This document shows positions 1 to 12,500 of a DNA stretch of 64,000 bases, piece by piece; the stretch's first letter is position 1; each line of letters starts with the position of its first letter. The notes beneath the pieces were generated by a model, which was given only the letters and a program-made list of their open reading frames with translations, was not told the origin of the DNA and searched no databases. The stretch is from Enoplosus armatus (lineage: Eukaryota; Chordata; Actinopteri; Centrarchiformes; Enoplosidae): positions 17,378,070 to 17,442,069 of the forward strand of contig NC_092199.1 in the NCBI RefSeq assembly GCF_043641665.1, given 5' to 3'. The translations under genes were made by a program, and so were the position numbers.

Positions 1-493
1 CAGTGTAATATCACTTCTGGTAAAATGGAAGAGAGAAAAGATTTTTGATTCCAGCCAATCATACATATCACACCAGAAAGTACTGCTATAAAGACAAAGG
101 AGATAAAGGAGAAAAAGTGATCCGTAATTTACGGAAAAAGTAAATTCACAAGTATGTGCACGTTATAATATAACTGAAAATGATGAACACATAATAATGT
201 GCTGTGTCAAATATAATGAAGAAAGGGTACGTCTGCAAAGAGAGGTCGGAGGTGGATGGAAAGGGATACTAGGAACAAATGGAGACAAGGTGTGGGAAAC
301 ACAGATAATTAATATTAATTAATAAGAACCGGATTGTATAATAGAATATAGTTGTTTTTTTAACTAATGCAAACGGGTTCTTGTTCTACATGCTCTGATA
401 CGGTAGGTGGCGGTATGCACCTACAAGATGGTGTTGCAACCTGCCAAAATACGCAAGGAAGAAGAAGAAGAAGAAGAAGAAGAAGAAGAAGAA
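1..493 (+). mobile_element. 3' end of a non-LTR retrotransposon (LINE) with (GAA)n tail
   Basis: An open frame from about 155 to a stop at 320-322 encodes a Cys/His-rich peptide (C-A-R-Y, then DEHIIMCC, then KYNEERVRLQ). This resembles the zinc-knuckle-like C-terminus that follows the reverse transcriptase in LINE ORF2. About 130 bp of 3' UTR-like sequence follow, then a (GAA)n tract at 457-493, the kind of simple tail some LINEs carry. The clade cannot be assigned. The tail ends 24 bp before the rab3gap1 start codon, so the fragment occupies the immediate upstream region of that gene. Confidence 0.6.
457..493 (+). repeat. (GAA)n microsatellite
   Basis: About 12 GAA units, read here as the tail of the LINE fragment that precedes the rab3gap1 start codon. 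Confidence 0.9.
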
Positions 494-517
494 CGACAAC
501 AACAACAGGATAGTAAT

Positions 518-535
518 ATGGCTGCGGACAGTGAT
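518..535 (+). CDS. rab3gap1: rab3gap1 exon 1 (coding part), aa 1-6
   Basis: Encodes MAADSD and ends at a gtgag donor. The start was chosen because MAADS is the conserved vertebrate N-terminus and joins in frame to [11 protein letters not shown] in exon 2. The transcription start is not identifiable; LINE sequence lies just upstream. Confidence 0.9.
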
Positions 536-3500
536 GTGAGTTTATTTAGCAAAGTAACTCAGTACAGGAGGTCAGCGTAGTTGTCTAAGCATCTCATAAC
601 AGCAGAACTGAATTTATGTCCAACATTATCCTCTTCCTGTCTTTTGCAGCCCGAGTCAGAGGTGTTTGAGATCACCGACTTCACCACCGCGTCAGAGTGG
701 GAACGGTAGGCGAGTTTATGTTACTTTGAAGACTAAGACCGCTAGGTTAGGATACCGAATACACACAGAGTTATACTTATTATTGCGAGTAATAAGTACA
801 GCAGCAAGAACGACAACGTCTTGCTGGCATAATGACACTCATCCGCCATGGTCCCGGGTCGGTCCGCTTCAGCCACCCGTGATGACATACGTGTTCACAG
901 CAGAAGATATCCGCGTTAAAGATGCTGCTGTGGTAGCAGGGGCGTCGGCGTCGGCCCCTGCTACCACAGCAGCATCTTTAACGCCAACCCGGGATTGTTC
1001 TTGCCTCAGCTTCGGCAGACAACCTCGTGTGTCTGCACTGAAGACCAGAAAGATCTGTTTTCAATAGTATGTCTGCCTTTTGTAGCTTCTACCTGCAGCT
1101 GTGTGGTTTGGAGTTTAGTTTCACTCCTGTTCCTTTTTGTACTGTCAGACATCTGAATTCTTATTTCATTTTAAAACTTTTTATTTGTTATTTATTTTTC
1201 AGTTACTTTTACACTGAACAAAACGACCTTAATGACAAAACTAGCGGGGTCCTACTTTCTCTTTACACCCTTTGATCCATTCTTTTCAGACTAGCTGAGA
1301 ACAGACCCATCTTTTCCATTTCCCCCAGTGTTGTTCATGGGTCCCAGCTTTGGTCCTTAGATAGTGAGTCAGTTTTTCCATGGAGTATGTGTCCTCTGCA
1401 ATGTCCAGCCACTGTCCTGGTCTTGGAGGGTCACATTTCAACCAGCTCCTAGCAATGCCCTTTTTACATGCAAGCATCAGGATTTTGAAAAAATAGATGT
1501 CCTTCTTTTGAATTATGTCTCTGGGTATCAATCCCAGGCACACAATCCAGGGGGCCCCTGGGAATCATAAAGTCTCCTCAAGAATCTGGATAACCCTGTC
1601 CCAGAATATTTGTATTTTTATACATGACCAGAAAATATGTGAGTGATTGGCTTTTTATCTGCACCACACTGTCTCTTGCTGCTGTTTACTCAATTGTTTA
1701 TTTTTTTATGTGGGGTTTAATAAAAACATTCTTCCATCCTAATTCCCTCAATCGTTTAGAGCTAGTGGAAGTGGAAGATAAATGTATTATCTGTCTCTCC
1801 AGGTCTGACTTTTTACTAATTGACCAAAAAAAGGTATCTCGGTCAGATAAAAAAAATGTTCAAGTAGACAGCCAGACTTACACTAGTTCACACAGCCCAC
1901 TATGGTTAGGGTTTGAGATGAGTTTTGCTTGTCTTGAAAAGTGGATGAGAGCAGGCGGCTGCTGCCATGAGAGGAGACAAGAAGCTGCAGTCAAACCAGA
2001 CAATATAATATTATTTATTAATGTAATCTGTCATTTAATCAATTACCAGTACATGAGTACTTGTACTTTGTTATTGAGTCCCATCACCTGGTGAAACTGG
2101 TATGCATGGTCTGTGAGTACCAACAGTCTAAAAAGCATATTCAGTTTACAATGATATAAAACTGAAAAGCAGTAAATATTCACGTTTGAGAAGCAGGAAA
2201 AGGAGAATATTTGGTATTTTTGTTTGATAAATGACTTAAATTACTGATGTCACTAGCTCATGTCCAGTGTTGTTTGTTAACAAAAGTCAGTTATCAATGC
2301 ATTATGCCATAATAGGCTACTGTGTATGTCCAGCCAATCTCTGACAGCATAACTCATCTTATCTACTTGAAGGTTTGTGTCCAGAGTCGAGGAAGTGCTA
2401 AATGACTGGAAGCTGATTGGGAACTCTGCAGGAAAGTTGTCCCCAGAGAAGGTATTCTGCTCTCATTAAGCATTCAGCTGAATAACACCAGTGGAGCTAG
2501 CCTGGGAACCAGACGAATCTGCAAACTCATGTTTTATTTACTCTGGCAGATGCATCAGAAAATAACCTGTTAACACGTCCATTTTGAACGTCTGAAGGCG
2601 TTTACAATTGGGTGCTACCACTTCATCAGTTTCTGAGGGGGAAAAGAAAGAATTTCCCCTCAGAAACTGAAGACAGTAGTAGCACCCAATTTTAAACGCC
2701 TTAAGATGTTCAAAATGGACAAATTTGACATTTATGCGGACGCTGATCTAGACATAATGGTCCAGTCCACGGTCCTTATCTAAATCATGTCATGCCAAAC
2801 GTCTGTGTATTATGTTGAACTAGAAGCCATATGAATTGGATGTTGGAACTAGCTGCCTAGCCTTGCTGCCAACCGCCACGTCCCACACATTTCATTGCTC
2901 TGATTGGTTGTAGCGTCCAGAGGCATTTTGGTCTGCGCCCGTTGATAATGTCCCTTGGAAATCAAAAATGAACGGAAAGGTTCCAGACTAATTTGCATTT
3001 GCGAATCAGTATGCTGCCAGTCGCCTGTTCACCTTCACTCTGTTATGATGCTACATTATTTGAACACAGGGTGAATACACCAGTGGCACCTGGGGGGAGA
3101 AGTCTCAAGATATTAATTTTGCTGACTTTAAGTTCTCCATAACTCACTACTTCCTGAAACAAGAATGTGGGAGGGACGACGGGAAGGACGAGCTTGTGGA
3201 AGGTACGGCCATGTCTGGATGTGAATGTAGATTACCTGATGAGTTGATAGCAATGTTTTAGCAGTTGCATTGTAACTTAATGTTTACAATTGTATATTGT
3301 CACGCGCTTTTAGTTAGACCAGTGTGTATGCATTTGAAAAAAAGAAAATCGGTTGCAATGATCTCTCTCTTCCTCTTGAGCCCTAAAAACTCACAAAAGG
3401 CACTAAAAGGTCATCAGACAAGTCAAAAACATTCCAAATTAAATGTAATTCATCCCTGAATTCATCCCTCCAGTAATTAGTGTTTGAACTCCTTGATTTT

Positions 3501-6500
3501 GTGTCCAGATGCCTTCCCCTTGGCAATGCAGGACCTTCTGTGTATGAACAATGACTTCCCACCTCGAGCCCACTGCCTGGTTAGATGGTGAGTTCATTAT
3601 GTTTGCAAAGAGAAACCAGATACATGCAGCTTATTTTGGAGCATGGCTTACTTACTTTAACTGCGTTAGTGACTCAAGACACTGCTTCCTGTCTATTGTT
3701 TTTTTTTTGTCAAGCATTGTTTTTCCTTAGAGCAGAATGTGTCTGAATTTTACAGTCAACTGTGCAGCTGTAGAAACTGACTTATTTAAAGGTCCCATAT
3801 TGTAGAAAGTGAGGTTTCCATGTCTTGTTTGATTCTAAAGCAGCTCTAGGTGCTGTATAAATACTGTGAAAAGATCAAAATGCTCAGTCCACAGAGAAAT
3901 GCACACAGCCCGTATTCAAGAGGACCTATTATGCTTTTCCTTATTGAACTGAGGGGCTGCATGAAGGGCCAGAATAAGATGAATAAGGACTTATTTGATC
4001 TGTGAATCATGCAAAGCTACTCTAGTGGTGTCCCAGAATAAAGATATAGAGCAAGACATGAGCATAATACCTCCTCTTTAATGTATCATAAAATACTGTA
4101 TGAAGCTAATGTTAACTATGACTAAATATACGCTTGATGCAAACTGGTTGGTAGACCAGGTGCAGAAAATAGCGAAGCAGCTAGACTGTGATGCTGATGG
4201 TGTATGTTTCTGCTGAAATTGTGTCTGTGGTGACAGGTACGGTATTCGAGAGTTTGTGGTCATCTCCCCTGGGACCAACTGCGAGGCTATCATCAGCGAG
4301 TCCAAATGCAATCTTCTTCTCAGCTCCATCTCCATCTCTCTGGCCAACAGTGGCTGGTGAGTCCCCTTCATCACTCAAGGCATTGATCCACATATAAGTT
4401 TTGGCAGTTTTCTCTGTTAGTCCAATGTGGAAAAAGGATGTGGATTTGTGAGCAGTATCCAATTAAATGAATTCTTCGTAGTAATGTTTGTAGGGGTGTG
4501 TATTGATTGTATTGAGTATTGATCTTATAGATTATTAATATTGCAAATACAGTCTCTGAAGGGGCTGCATAACTTTTTTTGCACAAGCTGCATTGTTCAA
4601 AATTAATAATAATAATAATACATTTTATTTATAGAGCGCTTTACATGGCACTCAAAGACACTTAAGTTAAAATGGTGATTAAAAGCAACATATCACAAAC
4701 AAACCCATAATAATCACACGTTACTCACACATTAAAAGCAGTTTTGAAGAGGTGAGTTTTGATTAATGGTTTGAACATGGGCAGTTTGGTGCAGTCAGGG
4801 ATGTGTTTGGGGAGAGAGGTCCAGAGGGAGGGGGCAGCTATACCTGTACAGTAGTCCACACACGTTTGCATTTAGTTAAATTGGACTGTGCAGACTGTAT
4901 TACAAACAGTTCAGTTTTTCAGGTGCAACATTTATGGCAGGTGTTTCTGACAGTGTTGGGCAGTCTGTCTGCTTAACAATCCCATTTTGTTGCAGTAAAA
5001 ATGATTGAAGTGACATGAACAGACTGAAAACAGATGTTGACAAAGTTGTTCTTTGGGAACTTAATTTGCTGTCGAAAAAAGGAAATAAATCCAATAGATA
5101 GATGTTATCACAATACTCAGCATATCATAAAATGTTTAAAATTGCAAAATCATCATATTATGACTTAAGTATTGTGATAATGTTGTATCGTGGGGCCTCT
5201 GGTGATTCCCACCCCTGACTGTCTGCTCCTCTTTTATCTTGCGCACTCAGCCAGGTGCCCATGTTTGTGCAGATCCAGCAGAAATGGAGGCGGATGTATG
5301 CTGGAGAGTGCCAGGGACCAGGCGTGCGCACTGACTTTGAGATGGTCCATCTCCGCAAGGTGCCAAGCCAGTACAACCACCTGTCTGGCCTGCTTGACAT
5401 CTTCAAGTCTAAGATAGTAAGTGCTATGGAACCAGACACATTAGGAAAACGACTTCATGGAATTAATCTGATATATCACCCAGCTCTAACTTGGTCAAAT
5501 GCTCAATTAGCCTTTCTCTTTTATTTATTTTGTATTTTGCTCCCCCCTCCAATAATTATGCATGAACAGGCAAGGATTTGGTCTTTTCCAGGCAATGTTT
5601 TATGATTTTTGGGTACTTTTTACACCTAACTTGTATGATGTGATCAACTGTACTGCTTTCTTGGTCCGCTTTGTTTAGCCTGGTGTGATATGGACACTTA
5701 TTCATGCAGGTCCCGACCAAGCAACAGCACTGACAATCACTGGCAGATTAATCGCTAATGAAAATAATCGTTAGTTGCAGCCCTAATGGCGATGTGGCGT
5801 ACATTGAGATGTGGAAGGAGCATCTGGAGCAGATAGGGCTGTTTGAGTTGCTGAGAAAGGCAAATCTGGTGGTGAATTTATTCAAATGTGAGTTTGGAAA
5901 GGGGAAAGAGACGTACTTCAGGTGGGCTGTGTGGCTGTGCTCTTTCGAGCAGCCAACCTATTGTTGACTTGCCTGAACACAGCTCATGCGTTGTTTGCGT
6001 ATATGTGGGTTTTACTGGCTCTTTGTTCCCAACTTTCCTGCCATTACAGCACCATTGACATCTGTTTTGAAAAGAGCTGAAGTGGGTATGGTCTAAAGAG
6101 TATCAGAAAGCTCTAAGCTTTGACAAAGGTGGGCGACACACGCAAAGTGGTAGGTATTCAGTCAGTGTCAGTGTAATTCCTTTGGGTCCATAGTCCTGCA
6201 ACAGATTGGTCAGACAGGGATAAACTGTGTTTTGCCATATATAAATAGTACAGACAGCTTATTTTTTCTTTTTCTTTTTTTCCCCTCAGGGTTGTACCCT
6301 GTCCCCTCTACCTCCAGTCAACATTGCCATCCGTTTTACCTACATTCTACAGGACTGGCAGCAGCATTCGTGGCCACAGCAGCCTCCAGGTACGCACATG
6401 CAGAACAGAGGATGATGATGAACATTACCAAATAATCTCATTGATCACATACTGTCGGCTTCATAACAGGGCTGTCATGATATCCAAGTACAATAATAGT

Positions 6501-9500
6501 ACAATATTGTGGCTAAAAATATAACAGTCATTTTGTCAAGTCATGATATTGCAATGATGCCCATCAAGGGACTGGTGTTATATACATGATTACAGTACAT
6601 TGGACACTGCTTCTGCAACAGGCAATGTTTCTCTGTACCCCTGTCCCTTACAAATAAACTAATAATAATTTTAAAAAATCATTATTAAACAATGTCAAAT
6701 GTAGAACATTCAGATAATAGTTTCAACATACAGATGTTGGCTTGCTAAATGAAATTTGGAGACAGCAAATGTCTGTATGTCACAGCCATCGTAGCTTTGT
6801 TTTTTCACTAAACAAGCTTCCGTTTTGATTTGATTTTGAAAGTCTCCCCTTGTGCCTTTTTGACGAACACTGGCTGAGATGTCATGGTTTGCCAGCCACA
6901 AAGCTGCAACTTCTGAAGCAGCGGCTGGAACTGCATGCATTGTCCAAAATGATCCATTGCCTACACAAAAAACACTTTACTCTATGTGGAGTAGTGTGTA
7001 AGGACATTTCAGATACTTTACTTACTGCTGGCATATTTATTTTTTCATTTCGGCCTACATGACCTTTCATCATGTACATTAACAGGCATCACAACATCTC
7101 CTTATACATACAGTAGGTGCTGCATATGTTATCCAATCACAGGGCCACAAAGAAATCTATAAAACATCACACGGTCAAACGTTTAGAAAATGTTAAATAA
7201 GGGCAAAAGTGCAACATTTCAACATCCATATGACAACCTCAGACTGTCCAAAAACCACAGTAGATGAGATATGTAATCCCTCCAGTGGAGGGGGCAAACA
7301 GAGGCAGAGCAACCAAACAAATCTTTATTATGTTTGGATGAATATTTCTGAAAATATGAACGAATGAGTAATATCTGAGAGACACTGACACTATTCTTCA
7401 TTCTGCGTAATTCTTAGTCATTGCAAAATACAGTCCATATTTTTGACATTTTTAATACATTTCACACATCTTTTACACTAATGACACTGAAAATGTCTGA
7501 AGGTCAATTTGTGTGCACAAGGTATTTAATAGGGAGTGATGTCACACATTAGTATAGTAAATACTAGTTAATATTATATTGCTATATGAAAGTAAATAAT
7601 TGTTAATACTATATTATATATGTTATACTATATTAATACTATATTATATACTACATGATAATAGTAAACACTAGTTTTTGATGATGATTTACTGCTGTGC
7701 AGTGCAGCTGTTTTTTTTTCTATGGTCATTTAATATGATTTGACTTTCTGGCAGACTTTGACACACTCCTTGGAGGTGAGGTGGGAGGGGTGGAGTTTGG
7801 GAAGCTTCCATTTGGAGCCTGTGAGGAGCCAATCAGGTAAAGGCATTGGTAACTCATTGGTACATCCCATAAAACGTGTAATGAAATTGCAGTGTCACTG
7901 GGCTTTGATTGCATTTCAATTCTCCACAATGTGTGCAGTGGGATGTGAGAACTTTATCACACATAATAATGAATGTTTGATGTCAAAAAGAAAAAAAATC
8001 CTGGCTGGGTTTTTAGCACGTGGGTGGGGTGTCGCTGTGGATTTTTGTATATTTTTGTTTCTGTATGCTTATGTGTTTCCCTTTTGCTATGTTTACGTAG
8101 CAATAATACAAATAGTTGAACACAATGAATCTCTTAAGCTCTCTGCAAAACAAAAACAGTTGTTTTGTCTGTTTTCGGCTGTTGTAGTGAGCTTCATCTT
8201 GCAGCCACTTGGCCTCACCTGACGGAAGGCATAGTCGTAGATAATGATGTCTACAGGTAAGAGTGTGGAGTGGATTCTATATCTGGGCTGTCTCTGACTC
8301 CCACTGTAACAATGACCTGCTGTCATGCTGTTTCTTGAAAGATTTCATACTGTTTACTTGAAAAATATAACTCTGCCCTCTTTTAACAAAACATCTGGGA
8401 AAAATAGGCAGTGCTGTGGCTGTTATGCCTGTCCTAAACTAAGGAAAATGTGATGATATATGAATGCTGCAGCAGCCACAGTATATGATGACCAATCAGC
8501 CCATACCAGTAACCCTAACCAGTAGGTCTGAAATGATGTTTTCACAAAACAAATGTTCATATATGCTTCATACTATGAGCATGGAAATTATTGGAGCAAA
8601 CCTAAACCAAACTAAATTACATGTTTTTATTGCTACAGCAAGGGCCGCATACCTATATGCTTTGTCTGTATGCTTTGGGCATGTTGGGCCCTTTTTGAAA
8701 AGCAAAAACAAAATAAACATTGGAGATTTCCGGCTCAAACATGTACACTGGCCCGTCCACTCAGTCTTGGAAGATTCTTATTTCTGATTCCTCCTTTTTT
8801 CTTCGTTTCAACAATGAAAAAATATTAATAATAAACTTGATCTGAAAATCGATTCGACATGATTTGTAATTGGGGGAAAAAAAAGAATGACTTTTGTAAT
8901 TTCAGTGTAATTTCAGTCTGACTACTGTAAAAGCCATGTGCATATCATCTGTACAGATCTTATTAAACCTTAAACCTATAGTAGATTTAGTCTGTGGGCC
9001 ATAATCTTGACAGAAATGTGATTTAACCATATATGCTCTGTTTTTGGGATCCGGCAGTGACCTTGACCCTCTCCAAGCTCCTCACTGGTCAGTCCGAGTC
9101 AGGACAGCTGAAAACCCTCAGTGTTTACTGGGTAAGATGATTCAATTTCTGTACCTATTAAACAGTGCAAAAAAGATACCAATGTTGTTTCAAGAATTTT
9201 CTAAAAGCAAGTGTTTTATTGAAGCAAGTGCAGTGATCTGCCTTTTTCAAGACATTGAAATATTCCACAAACTAGGGAAGAATTCTGGGAAGTGGAATTA
9301 TCTACACCCAATCACAATATATTTTATCACTTTTCTTATCTCAGTTGTTTACAAAAATCAGTAAAACATAAAGTAATTAAATGGATTGATAGAAATAGTA
9401 TCTTTCTATAAATCATTTTACCATTCTAGAGGTTTCTATTGTTCCTCTACATCCCAAATAATAAAACAGGGCTAATGCAAAATATTAAGGGGGTTCCATT

Positions 9501-12500
9501 GGGATTTGTTATGTGGGGGGCTCTTTGTAGTGTTTCCCACAGGATTTTGTGAGACTGTGGTGGGTGGACCTTGGACCCTAAGATTTTGTACATTTTAAAG
9601 TTAAATGTATCAATCTGGTGCACATCTGGAGAGAACGACTAAGTTTCGTGCTCTTGTAAACCATTCTGTGAGAGGCAGAATGGGGAAAACGGGACTGAGG
9701 CAGCTGCTGTGACAGTAAGTGATGGGGGACAATATCCACAGTCCTTCTTTTGAGCCACAATGTATTCAAAAGTTTATCTGACAGTTCATATGAGGCTTCA
9801 GACATCTAGATTAGACTAGTCAAGTGCATATCTTCCAAAGTTGCAGCCATTTTAGTATAAAATTTCCTCTTTGCGTTTCCCTGGACACCATTTCTCTGTT
9901 ATGCTGCTTTGGAGAGATTTATCTTGCATTATTTATTTATTTATTATAATTATTATTTTGCATGGAGTGAGGACTGGATTTTGTTCCCCGTCACTTCACA
10001 TAGAAAGCCCGTTAGGAAGAGGTCTCTTAATGGCCAGTATAAACAGGGGGAAGGATTACAGCAAGCAAAACCTGTTTCTGACTATTGCTTTAAGACAGAT
10101 TTTAAAAGTTGCGAACCCTCATTTAAAGCATAGGTCAACAGGTGAACCGCGGTCCGAGTCCGGACCCAGACGCTGTCCTATACGGACCCGGACCTATAAT
10201 CAATAAATTATTATGGGATTTAAAATTTTGACGGGGCGCTTCCATTTTAACCGGCGCAGCTTTTCTAGTCTTTACGGCACTGGTTCAGCGGATCAAGAAA
10301 CTCACAGACCAATTGCATATGAGTTAAGCCAGCCCACGTGATGCTACTCAGCCAATCAAATCTGTGCATTCCCGGCGCTAAACATTGCAAACAATAATGA
10401 CAATAAATATTGTCAAAATGTTTTTGAATGGTACTTTCTTTATTTGATTTGACAGTCAGTTGTTGATTAAATGCAGACGTTGATACAACTACTAGGCTAC
10501 TTCAATATACACTATATTGCCAAAAGTATTCACTCACCCATCCAAATAATTGAAATCAGGTGTTCCAATCACTTCCATGGCCACAGGTGTATAAAATCAT
10601 GCACCAAGGCATGCAGACTGTTTCTACAAACATTAGTGAAAGAATGGGTCGCTCTCAGGAGCTCAGTGAATTCCAGCGTGGTACTGTGATAGGATGCCAC
10701 CTGTGCAACAAGTCCAGTTGTGAAATTTCCTCGCTCCTAAATATTCCACAGTCAACTGTCAGTGGTATTATAACAAAGTGGAAGCGATTGGGAACGACAG
10801 CAACTCAGCCACGAAGTGGTAGGCCACGTAAAATGACGGAGCGGGGTCAGCGGATGCTGAGGCACATAGAGCGCAGAGGTCGCCAACTTTCTGCAGAGTC
10901 AATCGCTACAGACCTCCAAACTTAATGTGGCCTTCAGATTAGCTCAAGAACAGTGCGTAGAGAGCTTCATGGAATGGGTTTCCATGGCCGAGCAGCTGCA
11001 TCCAAGCCATACATCACCAAGTGCAATGCAAAGCGTCGGATGCAGTGGTGTAAAGCACGCCGCCACTGGACTCTAGAGCAGTGGAGACGCGTTCTCTGGA
11101 GTGACGAATCGCGCTTCACCGTCTGGCGATCTGATGGACGAGTCTGGGTTTGGCGGTTGCCAGGAGAACGGTACTTGTCTGACTGCATTGTGCCAAGTGT
11201 AAAGTTTGGTGGAGGGGGGATTATGGTGTGGGGTTGTTTTTCAGGAGCTGGGCTTGGCCCCTTAGTTCCAGTGAAAGGAACTCTGAATGCTTCAGCATAC
11301 CAAGAGATTTTGGACAATTCCATGCTCCCAACTTTGTGGGAACAGTTTGGGGATGGCCCCTTCCTGTTCCAACATGACTGTGCACCAGTGCACAAAGCAA
11401 GGTCCATAAAGACATGGATGAGAGAGTTTGGTGTGGATGAACTTGACTTGCCTGCACAGAGTCCTGACCTCAACCCGATAAAACACCTTTGGGATGAATT
11501 AGAGCGGAGACTGAGAGCCAGGCCTTCTCGTCCAACATCAGTGTGTGACCTCACAAATGCGCATCTGGAAGAATGGTCAAAAATTCCCATAAACACACTC
11601 CTAAACCTTGTGGAAAGCCTTTCCAGAAGAGTTGAAGCTGTTATAGCTGCAAAGGGTGGACTGATGTCATATTAAACCCTATGGATTAAGAATGGGATGT
11701 CACTTAAGTTCATATGCGAGTCAAGGCAGGTGAGCCAATACTTTTGGCAATATAGTGTATATCACACTAAATCACAACGCAAGTTAGACATTAGGATGTT
11801 CCGGACCTTTGCTTGAGGACATTTTCTCTAACTGGACCTCTTCGAATTTTAGTTGAATACCCCTGATTTAAAGCGTAGTTTAGGGAGCAGTGTTGGGCAA
11901 GTTACTCAGGAAGTGTATTATGTTACTTTTTACTTATTACTCCTCTAAAAAGGAATAATATTACTTTGCTTATGACTTGGTATCAAAAGTAATAGTACTG
12001 CTATTACTTACGTTACTTGTTATATTACTGTATTACTTTTGCTACCACCCCCCCTCCACCACCACATTCCGAAAAAGTGACATACAACTTGTTTAGCCAG
12101 CTCCTTTTAGAGCTGAATCCACTTTATTGGAATAATAACTAACCTTTCAGGAGGAGTCATCAATCAGCCAAACTGCAAACATTAAAGTCTCTCAAACCTG
12201 ATGGGATACAGTATATACATGTATATGTTTATACATACATAAACCCACCTTCTTGAGCTTCAGCAACCTAGCAAAGGGGACAAATGACGACGTGTCACTG
12301 TGACAGTATAGATGTCATTGCAACTTAATGTCATTGATGTTTTTCTTCATTTGCTGAAAAGCATAACAAGGGAAACGTTTTGGCCTAGAGATTACCCTAA
12401 AAAGCAAAAAGGTCATGGGAATTTTTTTGTATGTCTGTGGTAACAATACCTTTAGCAAGACAAAAGATGAATTCAGTCTTTTTCTTTTACTTTGCCCCTC

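Larger units (their letters stand above)
706..2372 (+). other. rab3gap1 intron 2
   Basis: 1.67 kb. Contains a perfect 31-bp foldback at 913-984 and a - strand L1-type LINE fragment at about 1286-1680. I see nothing else in it; the open frames at its start are run-on from exon 2. Confidence 0.8.

Noticed and set aside
457..493. CRISPR-like or regulatory tandem array
   Set aside because: Simple trinucleotide run at a LINE 3' end, with no spacers.
913..984. microRNA precursor or transcription terminator
   Set aside because: Perfect pairing without bulges is not typical of a conserved miRNA hairpin, and intrinsic terminators are a bacterial feature.
666..1067. 133-aa open frame near the window start
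   Set aside because: Begins inside rab3gap1 exon 2 in another frame and runs through intron 2 and the perfect foldback; no protein similarity recognised.
10967..11596. 209-aa - strand frame across the Tc1 at 10510-11757
   Set aside because: Antisense shadow of the transposase.
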